From the NCBI GenBank assembly GCA_032988165.1, contig JANTQF010000355.1, forward strand, positions 1 through 36,089: a stretch of 36,089 bases of DNA. The letters run 5' to 3'. Shown here one piece after another: positions 20,857 through 31,995 of the stretch; the first letter of the stretch is position 1, and each line of letters begins with the position of its first letter. The position numbers and the translations under genes are program-made. The notes beneath the pieces were generated by a model that did no database searches, was not told where the DNA came from, and saw only the letters and a program-made list of their open reading frames with translations. This DNA comes from Emmonsiellopsis sp. PD_33. Taxonomy: Eukaryota > Ascomycota > Eurotiomycetes > Onygenales > Ajellomycetaceae.

Positions 20857-22035
20857 TTTCAATCAGGGTCTTGATATGTAGCCGTCGACCAGCGTCGGTA
20901 TTTTTCTTGGTTCCAGCCCGAAGAATCGTAAAATCGGATAAAAATCCTCGTCGTCCGCAATTGCTAAGATACACAACGAAATCTCAATATCTCGAAGCCA
21001 GCTTCGAGATCAATGAGCCGACAAATTTCAATGCTTGCTCGATAAAAGTAATGTCTGCCTCGTATCAAACGAAGCAATTGATGGCTAAGATACAACGAGA
21101 AGAAAAAAGAACTGGATAACTGCAAACATGCAAGGAAAAAGAATGCCGAATATGAACGAAAGAAGAGAAGGGCGAACGGTAAGAAGAAAATATCCCTCCT
21201 CTCCTTCATCTGTTGGGATGAGAGGGGGGGGGCAAGACCCCTCTCCTGCGCTTCCCAGTGAAAGATCATTCCTTACACTGTCCAGATTACACAAGCGACG
21301 AATGTATTTTGAATAACAAGTTCTATTGTGTAGTTCCAGATCGCCAGCACCATTCACAGTGCGGACAGCTTTCTCAGGCTCCAATCTATTCCATTCACAT
21401 TCGCATATATCACATCCACACACTATAAGAAGTTTTAGTATGCAATATCCGTTCGTTGCCTCAAAACGCGTAAATTATCGAACCCCAGTCCCGTTCAAAT
21501 AGGGATAGAAGGGCGCCCCCTCCCCGAATGATTTTGCTTTCGCAAGCTTTTATCTTGTCCAGCTATTTATTCCAATGCGATATGTCTACATATATACAAA
21601 TAATATCCCTTTTTCGTAATCCTCGAGTTTGTAAGGCCCATTCCTCCATCATTGCAAGCTGGCTTTCGTGCAGCTCAGACACTCACTCAGGGGCCAGAAC
21701 GAGTGGTGAGGGGCGGAAAGAGGGGTAGTTAAGTGAAAACCCAAACAAAGAATCAACGAATTACGACGAAATCCTTCTCAAGTGACTGAGTTGACGTCCA
21801 ATTTCTTCACCAGCGCAATGCTACAGTGAATTCCAGGGCCTTCCAAGGTTGGGGTCCGCATATATATGGTCACGTGTCGTCATCGCTTAGTTTAACTAAC
21901 GAGTGGCTGGTCCGTGTGAATAAAGTTGGTTTTAGCGCCGGAAGATGCCGCGCGACCCAAACTCTTATTTTCACTTCCCTCCCATCTATGGATCTCCCCC
22001 TCCTCGCAGATTATATAACCCCCTCCCTCTCATGT
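20857..22035. other. Spacer upstream of paralogue B, with a hairpin
   Basis: About 1.2 kb between the start of paralogue B and the stop of the MFS gene, so it should hold the promoter of B and the MFS 3' UTR. A perfect hairpin occurs at 20989-21010. ORFs are short and overlap on both strands (20964-21423); none carries a recognisable domain. Confidence 0.5.
20989..21010. repeat. Perfect 9-bp inverted repeat with 4-nt loop
   Basis: ATCTCGAAG, then CCAG, then CTTCGAGAT. It lies about 130-155 bp upstream of the paralogue B start codon, so it could be a dimer-binding operator or an RNA hairpin in a 5' leader. Confidence 0.7.
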
Positions 22036-23906
22036 TCACACCTTCTGCTCATTACCCACCGCAACTTCATTCTCGACACTCATTCCCTCCTCCTCGTTCT
22101 TCTCATTAACATTGGTAGCAGCAATCTCCCGAGCCTGCGCGGAAGAAATACATTGATATTTCGAGAATTCACGGACCGACACGCGGTTCTCAAATAGCTC
22201 ATCGATCTCCTCGAGTGAGCGGCCGTTCATTTCTGGTAGGAAAAATAGAAAGAAGACTGTATGTATGGTTGATTTGTAGAAGTGATGTTAGCGCGTGATG
22301 TTATCGGATTTTTTTTTGAGTCTCGGTATGTCTCGCGCGCGTTTGGATGCGTTGTGGGGTATGGGTGTTTGGTTACTTACGAAAGGTGACAGCGTTAGAA
22401 CCGGCCCATATATAGGCATAATTTCCTCCCCAGTCCAAATGTTCCTTGTTGAGGAAATATGGGGTTGTGTACGTTATCAGCCCTTGCTCATTGTTAGCAC
22501 ATGTATATAAACCCAGGGCCCATCTAGGTTAAGTGAATAAAAAACAAACCTACAGCTAAAGAAGTAGTTAACAGCCGTCGCAGTCCCAATAGAAAACACC
22601 CTTAGACGAGAATTCACCACCTCCTCCGCTACGGGCCAGCTAGTCGTCCCGGACCATCCGTTGTAGAAGAACTCGTACAGCAATGTAAATGCCATTATGG
22701 CTTTACCCGCCGCTGTGCTCTCGGGCCCGCCGACGGTATATGCGACTGCGATGCCCAGCATGCAAATAGCCGCAGTAGCTGAGCCAAAACATATCATCCT
22801 ACGGCGGCCCCAGAGGTTATTCATAAAGTATAAACCGACCATGACACCGACCACGCCGCCGAGCTTTGCATAGACGGAGGCCTGGAAGGCTTCATTTATA
22901 CCGGCCATTTGGAAGAAGAATGTCTTTTTGTGTGCATACGTTGTTTTGTTAGTTTAATATGTTGCTTTCTAAGGGGGGAGATGGCGAATTTATTTACCCC
23001 ATACGCGATAATAAGCCATATTCCGGAAGACGAATGGGAAACCGTAACAGCGATGCATAAAAGTGTACGCCGCAAGTTTGTTCCGCGGAACATGTCGAGA
23101 AACGAATCAACAGACGAGCCATCCCCCGCAATCTCCTTCTCTCGCTCAATCCCACGGGTCATTTCCACGAGCTCCTCTTCGAAAAATTCGGCCTTGAGCG
23201 AATTACCACGCAACCGCTGCAGTGCACGGCGTGCCTCTTCCTCGCGGCCCTGTACTAGCAGCCAGCGCGGAGACTCTGGGACGAAAATAGTCAAGACGCC
23301 CAGAAACAATGGGAGGGCGAAGATGGTTGCCAGCGGAATCTGATAGGATAGTTTATCTTTGTGCGGCTCGGAAAAGTTGTTCGCTATCGCGCCGAGAAGA
23401 CTGCCCGTGTTCACCCAGATGCCAAAAAAGCTCACTATTACACCACGGAGATGCGCTGGAGCGGCTTCTGCGGTATATGTATTGGCAAAAGTGATGAAGA
23501 ATCCATTGGCCGCGCCGATAAGAATTCTCCCTGCGTAGAGACCTGCAAGCGACGTTGTTCCCACCTGTACTCCGGCTGCGATGGCGGACACAAGTGATGC
23601 GGTCCATATGGCCGGTCGACGACCAAAATAGCGAGCAAAGGGGCCAGTCAACAGGACTCCAACAATGGTACCAACATTCAGAAATGATGAAATAAGCTGC
23701 TGTGGCTCGGTGCCGATGTTCCATCCAATTTTGCGACTTGGGTCTTTATATCCAAAAACTTGTAGGAATCCGATCATGGCCTGGAATCCGCCAATTGTCG
23801 CGGTGTCGTAGCCATATTGGCAATTAGCCATGGATATGGCAAAACAGATAATAACGCATTTCCAGTTATCCTGGAAAGAATTCGAGCGTTCTTTGCTAAT
23901 ACCCAT
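22036..23906 (-). CDS. MFS sugar transporter (SP family, alpha-glucoside/hexose permease type)
   Basis: Four exons join in phase: 23906-22998, 22923-22554, 22482-22381 and 22256-22036, giving 533 residues. The introns (74, 71 and 124 nt) are GT-AG and the second has a clear CTAAC branch point. Splicing rebuilds normal family blocks: QYGYDTATIGGFQ in TM1, RYFGRRPA between TM2 and TM3, GRILIGAANGFF, PESPRWLL closing the N-half, SWLITYTTPYFLN, and PEMNGRSLEEIDELFE after TM12. Twelve membrane segments are expected, with a hydrophilic E/N-rich tail. It is a plasma-membrane proton-coupled sugar permease; the sugar itself cannot be read from sequence. The dioxygenase gene lies 1.06 kb upstream on the same strand. 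Nothing is truncated. Confidence 0.93.
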
Positions 23907-24963
23907 TATCGCTGTGGATAGAAGTAGGCAATGGTAAGATGGTATATGGCTTCACGCCGTCGAGGGATGGAAGATGAGGGTCAAAGACTTCAAACTTGCA
24001 ATTAAGTCTGAAGCCTAAACCAAAGCCAAAGTTATTTATTTATTCTTCATTCATACCTTGGAACAAATTGCAAGGGAGTATGTCTTTTTCAAAAGAAAGG
24101 AAAGATGAATTTAGCCTATGTTGGCAATAAATCAAACAAATGCCGGCGAACAATCATCTTCTCCAGGTAGTAAAATAAAAACTATGACAGGGGTTTGCCT
24201 GCTTGTGCTTCTGAGAAATGGCGTGGGAAGAGTAATATTTCAATACCCCCATCCAAGTTAATCGGGGCTGAACAACTTTTTTGCTGCATAGCCTGGAGGG
24301 AAAGAATTACGCATGCAATTATTTGACAACTCCAATATAACTGTTTTTGGCCCCCGCAGACGCATATTCATTTGAAGACCAGGAGGAGGTGAATGTACTA
24401 GACGAACAGGGAAGGTAGGAGGACCATTTGGGGCTGGGGGATCAGATTCTGAGGACCAACTTGGCATGGATTAGATGAGCCGAACTCATCTAGTATTTTG
24501 TAGCAGGCCACGGTTTCCGCTGGGGCTATCCAAGGTTACTGTCAGGATTGACTCGATCTGTGAGCAAGGTTCTCTTGATAAAATTATAGTGGGAGTCTCT
24601 CTCCTATGATCGGCTTGTCAGGCAAGCATGATCCCCGCAATTCATAGCCTATTTGTCACCCGCGACTGCGAGCTGATCTTTAATATAAATTGGGATAGGA
24701 TGGAGCGTCGACTTGGTAATGATAATAATACCGCTTGATATTGGAGGTGATATCAGATGCGAAGTTTGAATTTTGGACTTGATCGGTATGAAATGGAACT
24801 TATATTATACCGCCTTCCTTGGCTGTCATCTAGTACCGTCGATACAGTGAAAGTAGATGTAATTTGACAAAATTTCCGGGCTACAAGTACGGAAATCAGA
24901 AATCCCAAATTCGGAAATCTTCTCGACTGAAATAAAACAACTTGATACTTTAAAGGCCCTCCC
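23907..24963. other. Promoter of the MFS gene and 3' flank of the dioxygenase
   Basis: About 1.06 kb with no recognisable gene. An ORF at 24258-24467 (minus) is proline-rich and unconserved in appearance. It should contain the regulatory DNA for the transporter. Confidence 0.5.
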
Positions 24964-26178
24964 TCAATGAACTCGGGCATCACTCCCCGCAGCCGTCCAC
25001 AAAGGCTTCGTAGCAGCCGCAAGATTCGCCTTGGACACATATTCCTCTCCTTTAATCGTCCTATCATTCAACCCCCAAGCCGTAGGGCTATCATCATGCA
25101 CCGTCGTCCTTCTCAAATCACGTACATATTTCCCCTCAAAACTGCCCCCGCTGGCCCGATGCAGCACGCACCTATTATCCCAAATAATCATATCGCCAGG
25201 ACGGTGCCACTCAACACTAAGTCGGTACTTCTCCTTCGTGACATGCTTCATCAATGCGTCAATCAGCTGCTGTGACTTTTCGGCGCTGACACCCTCGATA
25301 TGGTGGCAGTGGGCTGCGATGTACACATTCATGCGGCCGCTGGGCTCATGGCGCTGGATGAGGTGGTGAAGGGCCATCTTCTCTTTTGATGGGTCGAGGT
25401 CCTTGAAGAATTCAGGTGAGCCAAGTTTGCGGGATTGTGCAATGGTGTGGGCGCCAACGTAGTTATTCGCCAGTAACTCTTGCTTTAGGTCGGAGGGTAG
25501 TTCGTCGAAGGCGGTGCGGGAGTCGACGAAATCGGTATTCCCGCCATTATTAGGCGGTGGGAGTTTGACGGCGCGGAGAAGGGAGAATGATGCACGGCGC
25601 GGGTTGAAACTAGAGTCTACGTGGAAGAGGGCGTTTCCCTGCAGGTATAAAGGGGTACGGTGGTGAGTATCTCGTCGTCTGGATTTCCGACTATTGTGGA
25701 TCGACTCGTCTTGTTTCTTTGCGAAATAGGAACGACTCTTCAGCGTATCAAATGCTTACCTTTCCAAAATGGGCACGAGGACTGTCTGCAGGGACAACAT
25801 TTCCCTGGCCATCCACGTTTCCAGCATCGAACAACTCATAATATGGCAATCGTGGCTTGCGTCCTTGGACCAAGTATCTTTTCATATCGTCAAGATCGCC
25901 CATTCGCCTCGAAAATTCAACGTGCGACAAATCATCTAGGCCGGTTGAGCGGAAAATACAGACTCCATACTAGACAAAGCCATGTTAATGAGTGGGCACA
26001 CTAGAAGTATCCACGAAAATCTACCACTGAAAGGCGAGAACAATTTTACCATAGCCATTGCGGAAAGGACCTCAGAAAATGTTTCATCCGAAATGTTGGG
26101 AAAATCAACGCCTTCAATTTCGGCACCAAAGCTCGGATGCAGTTTGCGAACGGTAATTGTCCTGAAAGAAGGCGCCAT
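24964..26178 (-). CDS. Fe(II)/2-oxoglutarate dioxygenase, TfdA/TauD family
   Basis: Three exons join in phase 0: 26178-26050, 25969-25760 and 25638-24964, giving 337 residues. The family uses Fe(II) and 2-oxoglutarate to hydroxylate a substrate, often releasing a sulfonate, phenol or similar leaving group. The facial triad is complete: His119-Val-Asp121 (FHVDSSFNP) and His273 (DNRCVLHRASG). Arg286 (YVRDLRR) is positioned for the 2-oxoglutarate carboxylate. FRSTGLDD, PPNNGGNTDFVDSR and AAHCHHIEG follow the layout of TfdA-type aryloxyacetate dioxygenases more closely than taurine dioxygenase, so an aromatic or xanthine-like acid is a better guess than taurine. No targeting signal is seen. A sugar-type permease follows downstream on the same strand. 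The ATG gives the usual compact N-terminal strand (TVRKLHPSFGAEIEGVD). Confidence 0.93.
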
Positions 26179-27124
26179 TTTCCTTATTTTGAGTATTTGA
26201 TGTGAAAGACCCCAGGCGAAATTATTTCATTCCTGTCGCTACTGCGCTCTCTGTTTGACGAGCGAGTCTCGGGATAGTGCCCCAAAAGCGAAGAATAGAG
26301 ATAATCATAAGGCATTTATGAAGCACAGCCAAAATCCTCTAGGGTGTGTTGAGGTATCTCCTGGGTATTTCTCAGGGTGGCCGCCGGTGCGGTCCCCCCA
26401 AAGGTCAATTACCCGGGGTAGGTTTGGAGCAATCGTCACTAGGTAGGTCGAGGATAAACTATAAACACATGACAGGGTTAATGCGGAGATCCCGACTGAG
26501 CAGCTCTAATGTAGATACATTAGTAGTCGGCACGAGTAGAAATCCGCGTGGTGCGGAGTCCAGAAGAGCTGCAGATGACAACCACAAAGCATGGTTTTCA
26601 GACCAGCCACTGGCAGGAGCATGTAGCCTCACAGGGTATATCCCTCCCGGGATGTCCATCATCGGCAGTTTCCAGATTCCAATTCCGATAGGCTATGATA
26701 GTCGACTGAGCAAGCAAAAAGTAGGTCCCCCCTCCACAGCAGAAGGGGCGTGCGGTTTGTCTTGGAGCTATCTCCAATTCTTGCACAACATTTAGCGTGC
26801 AACGTAGAGTAAGTAAGCTATTTCGGTCAAACTACTCCCTAGGAGAATCCAGGAGGGACTGGATGGCTGGCTGCTTGTCAACGCGAAGTTGAAGCTGTGA
26901 GCTCCGATGTTGCATGGTCCATCGGGACGGCACAACTTGTCCTCCGGAACCTTAAATGTTATCCTCACCATCGAAGTCTGTTCAGCAAACAACCAGGACA
27001 ACGGTGAGTAGAGAAGGCTATTCAACTCAGAATGCTTCTGTAGCGGATATTTTACCAATTACCCTGGAACCCCGTTTCATCTTGCGTTCTCGCGACTGCA
27101 ATTCACCCCGTCACAACAGAAACG
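26179..27124. promoter_or_regulatory. Divergent spacer between the dioxygenase and POP8-like genes
   Basis: This 946-bp region separates two opposite start codons. ORFs such as 26346-26795 (plus) and 26459-26662 (minus) overlap each other and have no recognisable domain. No clear TATA box or named operator was seen. Confidence 0.5.
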
Positions 27125-27724
27125 ATGGCCATAGTCGCACCCGAAGCTTCGAAAGCTGTCTCGGCCACCGAAAACGCGGTGGAAACGTCAATTCCTTCCA
27201 AAAGGAAGGTTTCTGATGAAACCACTGGGGCTGATGATGCTTCCAATGGTGGCCTTCCTATCAATTTTACATCCCGCAAACCGCCATGGTCCTACCTTCA
27301 ACTTGAACTGTACGAGAACCCCGTCGCCAACCTTTTTTTGCATAAAGCCCGGCCTTTACTTGACTTTATCTAACGATGAATTTCTGGTAGGATCACTCAA
27401 CCGACTTCTACACTGCCAACAGCGACGCCCCTTGATGCGCTCACTGCGCGGACATATCTCACATCTGCCCTCTCCCAATTCCTTGGTGTATCGGGCACCT
27501 CTATTTCAATCGATATTCTCAAAATCGAACGAACATCTACCGGACAAAACATACTCTGGATACGTGTTCCCCGAGATGATGCAGCCGCGGTTGTAACAGC
27601 GGTGAGTTCGTGGATCGGAAGTGGGGGACAAACGGGAAGCAATGTTTCCTGGAGGATTCGGGCAAAGGGCGGTTTTCTGGGTTCATTGGTTGGGGGAACG
27701 GGGAAAGATCTATTCGCGCCTTGA
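27125..27724 (+). CDS. POP8: RNase P/MRP subunit, POP8-like
   Basis: Two exons, 27125-27309 and 27391-27724, give 172 residues. The 81-nt intron (GTACGA...GGTAG) has a CTAAC branch point and joins CT to G in a Leu codon. A disordered N-terminus (about 50 residues) leads into KPPWSYLQLELITQP, then an alpha/beta domain with LTARTYLTSALSQFLG, DILKIE, ILWIRVPRDDAAAVV, and a C-terminal strand SWRIRAKGG. This matches the small Pop8 domain of fungal ribonuclease P and MRP. Those particles process pre-tRNA 5' ends and pre-rRNA in the nucleus and nucleolus, and Pop8 is a small protein cofactor. Assignment rests on the domain pattern; a distant Rpp14/Pop5-fold relative is the alternative. The long continuous ORFs in other frames here are shadows of these exons. 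Confidence 0.75.
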
Positions 27725-27954
27725 ATGCGGAGTGGTCCATACGCTTTCGAATAACAAGACGGAGAACCCGCCGCGGAACTCAGCTAAACCACGACAGAAA
27801 TCGCGAAGCTCGGGCTATATATGGTGTCAAGTTACCATGAAGGATGGGACAATAAAGCACTATGCTCGCGAGGTCTCCAGTGCTACACCATAAATATTGC
27901 GGAATCGCTGGCCCTGGTTTTGCGAGCTTGACCGAGAACGGTCATTGGCGAAAG

Positions 27955-27991
27955 CCATGTCATAGAACATCGAGTTGGTTCTATGTCATGG
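27955..27991. repeat. 14-bp imperfect hairpin
   Basis: CCATGTCATAGAAC (27955-27968) pairs with GTTCTATGTCATGG (27978-27991) over 13 of 14 positions, with a single T:T mismatch and a 9-nt loop. It starts about 230 bp after the POP8-like stop codon. Confidence 0.75.
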
Positions 27992-30033
27992 GGTTTCTTG
28001 ACAACTTCCAATCCTCGCTTCCAATTTTATCCGCCTTTTTAACCAACCACGCTCCCAATCAGGCGGTTAAACCAATGTTCGTGTGGAGGATGGAAGACAC
28101 TCGCATGTTTGTATGGGAAGTCCGCGCCAGGGTCTGATTACCTCATCCAACAAATGTGGACCAGTCGAACCACCCATTTCCAAAGCTACTACTCCGTATT
28201 TCCACCTGAATTGTCAAAGGGGGCCTTTTATGAGAGAACAGCCGCATTGAATGCCAAATCTAAAAATAGCTCACATCCGGGAGTTCAACCGTCTGTTTTA
28301 AACTTTTCACCAGATTCCGTCCAAAGAGTGGGGGCTCAGGCATTCCTTCATTACTAATAAATTAACGTTCACACCGAACTTAGAAGCGCTAGAGGGTCTT
28401 GTGTGTGGAGTCTCTGCTGGCAACCTTGAACCCTGCTGTGGTTCTTTCCCGAAGCGCGTCGGGTGCCAGGGGCTGTTTCCCAATCCAGTCTAGTGTCTCT
28501 CACGCTGTTTATTCGCCCTCCCCGCCGCAATATAATAATAAAAACACTCGCACGTCTGCCCGGACAGCGGATTCAGGATGGACCAACAGAATGCACAAGA
28601 GGCACAGTGGGGACAAGAATACGAAGCAAACCCCTGTGGAAGATTGGCTCAATAATCACGTGCGCGATGGATGGGAAGCTTTTCTCTCTCTCAACAGGAA
28701 AATAGGGCTGAAGGATCGGCTGTATGTCATTGTGTCTATTTATAACCAACAGAATGGGGCCCTGTCATTCCATCGCTCCTCTCTACCCGTGGACTTCTCC
28801 AGACTGGTCAGTGAATAGTATTGATGAAGGTCCAGTAGTCAACGTCAATGCAGGTATCAAAGCAGCACTCCAAAAAAGAGAATAATTCCATGTGATATAG
28901 GTTCAGGGGGAACAATCTCGTTTTTCTTGTCCAATGCGGATTTTATTATGGCAAACCCAACCGACCCGCGGTGACCCCCCCTTGCAGGCTTGCAACCACG
29001 TGACATACCCCTGACTTTTGTCTCAGGCATCGCAGCTCAAACTGGAATTTCTCAGCATCGCCCACGGACCTCAAGCATTGGCATCCATGACAATAACCCT
29101 TGTTTACCAGGGATACTAGTGCCCATGAGCCTGAGGCGGGCACCGTCACGAGGACGCTGGATTATCATTTTCGATTCGCTTCCTCTTACTGCCCAGTGCC
29201 AGTTGCGTACGGAGGAGAAGGTTCTGTGTTGTCGTCAACTTGCCGACGTTGTCGTGCTTGCGACAATGCTGTTACATTGACTCAACGCCGTCAACGGTTC
29301 AAGCCGGGTAGTGACCCACTTACGGCTGGGGGCAATCTCTTGGCTGCAGTGATAGGCTCTATCCCATCGGTGTCCTGGATCCTCAGTCATAACATATTTG
29401 ATGAGGGCTGCGGGTTCAAAGTCCGTGCAGACGGCCACTGTCTGATCCTTAACCCATGGAGACTGTGTCCATAATGTCCCCGGCTTTCACTTCGTTGTCC
29501 TATTCCCCTCTGCCACTGTGAGGTCACAGTTCGGGCCGGAGGATTCTGGACCCCAGCGTGAGTGTCAGCCGTGGCCTAGCGCCGACGCCAGAGTTGACCA
29601 GGGGGGGGCTAGAGGGACCCGACTTGGACTTCACTCCGACTGCTGCTGCCGAGTCTCCTATTAATTTTGCCTTCATATCCACATTACGGCAACGCGGAAG
29701 ATAAATGCAAGAATAGATACACACGGCGTTAGACTGGGCTTGTGGGGGCCAAAGAGTTGAACATTCTTCACGCCAATTTCCTCCTGTTTGAGGATAATTC
29801 GCCGGATTTTATGGATCCAAAGCCTGGCCAGTGGCCCCTGTCTACCTTTGTTTCAGGAGTCCGGTCGAGTTCACCTCAGGATGGGGACGGTTTATAATTT
29901 CTTCACGAACCCGAGGCGTGTGGGTTCCTTCGATTTTTTTCTTCTTCCTCTCCTCATCTTCTTGAACTTTTTTTCTCTTGTTGAGAGAATCCTCGATCTC
30001 CGCCTCTATCTCACATTGCATGATTTTCCTTAC

Positions 30034-30041
30034 TATATATA
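30034..30041 (+). promoter_or_regulatory. TATA-like element of the bestrophin-like gene
   Basis: TATATATA lies 96-103 bp before the ATG at 30137 and follows a pyrimidine-rich tract, a common fungal core promoter layout. Confidence 0.4.
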
Positions 30042-30136
30042 GCTCATTATTACATTCCTTTGCTCATCCATTGCCCATCTTCAATAACTATTGGTAATTT
30101 CCTTTTCGTCGCCTTTTGTGCGCTCAGTGCCTGATC

Positions 30137-31995
30137 ATGGCGGACGGCGGAGTTCATGTCGAACAGGTGCACCACTCACCAAAGCAAGCTCAACCACCTG
30201 TGAAGAAACCATCGAGTTCAGATGGATCACCAACACCAACCCTCACTCCTCGACCGACCTACCTTTCCACCAGCATGAACTCCCATGAGAGCAAGCTGCC
30301 ACATCAATTGCTAACCCAGAGAGATACCATTGATCTTGATGATTATTTTGTACGTACAGTCATTTCGGGTGCAAACCTAGGCGAATCCAATCTCCTAGAA
30401 ACCAAACACTTCAATAACCGAAATACTCACACACGCCCAATGTCTAGGTTGGACCTCGAAATCTCGATAGACACTCCAAATGGCCCGCATTTATGAGGAT
30501 CCACGGGTCGGTTACGCCGCGGATGATTATACCCTTGTTCTTTATGGCCTGCTGGTCCACGCTGATTACCAGTATATCAATTTTCGTTTACCCCCGTGAG
30601 TACCACTGCATACGTATTTCTTTTCAGGACACTAACCCCATGTACAGTTGGGATCTCGTCTATTCTTCTTACTGTGTTGGGTTTCGTCGTTGGTCTCGCA
30701 CTCTCCCTACGAAGCTCGACGGCATACGAGCGGTAAGTCAAAAGTTGGGTGCCATTATATAACGCGGATTTTGCTGACAATTTCAAAGGTATGCAGAAGG
30801 ACGGAAATACTGGGCCACTCTAATGCAAGCTTCCCGGACACTTGCACGTATTATCTGGATTCACACCGAAGAACAGGAAGGAGAAGCGGGAAAAGACGAT
30901 CTGCTGGGGAAACTGTTCGTCCCGCGTCAACCCCAAGCCATGGGTCTCATCTAACGGTTTTAACTAGCACCGGCATCAATCTGATCGTGGCATTTTCGAT
31001 CGCTCTAAAGCACAAGCTCCGGTTCGAACCCGATTTCCATTATGAAGATCTTGCAGGTCTCATCGCACATCTCGATACATTCGCAAAGGCCGCTCACGAA
31101 CCCAATGCTCCCGGCCTCCCGAAACCAGGCATGATGAAGGCTGTGGGGTCATATCTTAGCATCCCATTTGCAATTTCGAATCCAAGAAAAGCAATCAAGC
31201 GCTCGCGAAAGCCGCTAGGAAACCTTCCCTTGGAAATTCTTACCCACTTGTCAGCCTACGTCGATAGTATCATATCAGAGGGCTTTTTGAAATTGCCTGT
31301 TTATCAGTCCCAGGCCGGTATGTCGTAACTCCTGTATATCCCCTATTGGAGACAATTTTACTCACAATTTTGTAGCTGCTGCCCTCTCCACCATGGACGA
31401 AGTCATGACCGGAGCAGAGCGCGTTCTCAATACCCCTATACCCGTCGCATACGCAATCCTTATCTCCCAAATTACGTGGATCTACGTTATCGCCTTGCCC
31501 TTCCAACTTTTCCCAGAGCTCCGGTGGATCACAATCCCCGGTTCAATTAGTGCGATCTCTTTTTCCTTTCCGTCCCCCCCCCCACCAACATATCCTTTTA
31601 CACACTCTAGGAATTTCCCCTTTAACTAATCTGATTATCCAGTCGCCACTTACATCATCCACGGTATCGCCGCCATCTGCGATGAAATCGAAAACCCCTT
31701 CGGAAATGATGTTAACGATCTCCCTCTTGACGTATTCTGCAACCAAGTCGCTGCCGATCTCGATATCATCACCTCCTCCCCACCACCACAGCCCGGTTCC
31801 TTCGTCCACCGCAATGATAACATGGTCCTCTTCCCACTCAGCAAGAGCAGCGCACCATCGTGGAAGGAACGCAGCCTTGACGACATCCGCGCAGCTTTGA
31901 AAGCCAAAGCTACTATCGCTCCATCTACACTGCAAAATGGTGGCACGCGGGAAAGGATCTTGGAGGCGCGGGGCAATAATGCGGAGTTGGCATAA
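30137..31995 (+). CDS. Bestrophin-like (RFP-TM/UPF0187) anion channel
   Basis: Seven exons join in phase: 30137-30349, 30448-30595, 30648-30732, 30789-30914, 30968-31317, 31376-31549 and 31643-31995, giving 482 residues. Introns are 52-98 nt, all GT-AG, several with CTAAC branch points. A disordered N-terminus (about 70 residues) precedes a first membrane segment (IIPLFFMACWSTLITSISIF). The second segment runs into the family hallmark LRSSTAYERYAEGRKYW. A long cytosolic helical part contains RKAIKRSRKPLGNLPLEILTH. Two more membrane helices (ISQITWIYVIALPFQLF and WITIPGSIIATYIIHGIAAI) end in DEIENPFGNDVNDLPLD, the conserved acidic and NPFG block. It is likely a membrane chloride or organic-anion channel; location (plasma membrane or vacuole) is unknown. 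Skipping any intron breaks the frame. Confidence 0.92.

Larger units (their letters stand above)
27725..30136. other. 2.4-kb gene-poor stretch before the bestrophin-like gene
   Basis: No gene can be supported. A 14-bp imperfect hairpin sits at 27955-27991. The longest ORF (28399-28818, plus) has no domain I recognise, and ORFs at 27862-28137 and 29100-29474 are similar. The last 200 bp look like a promoter: a long pyrimidine tract (about 29934-29982) and a TATATATA element at 30034-30041, about 100 bp before the bestrophin ATG. Unrecognised exons or a non-coding RNA are possible. Confidence 0.5.

Noticed and set aside
22524..22549. Alternative 26-nt intron in the MFS gene that also keeps the frame
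   Set aside because: Far too short for a fungal spliceosomal intron. The 71-nt alternative has a better donor and branch point, and restores the conserved SWLITYTTPYFLN block.
29395..29440. GGTTCAAAGTCC resembling a tRNA B box
   Set aside because: No acceptor, D or anticodon arm can be built around it and no poly-T terminator follows.
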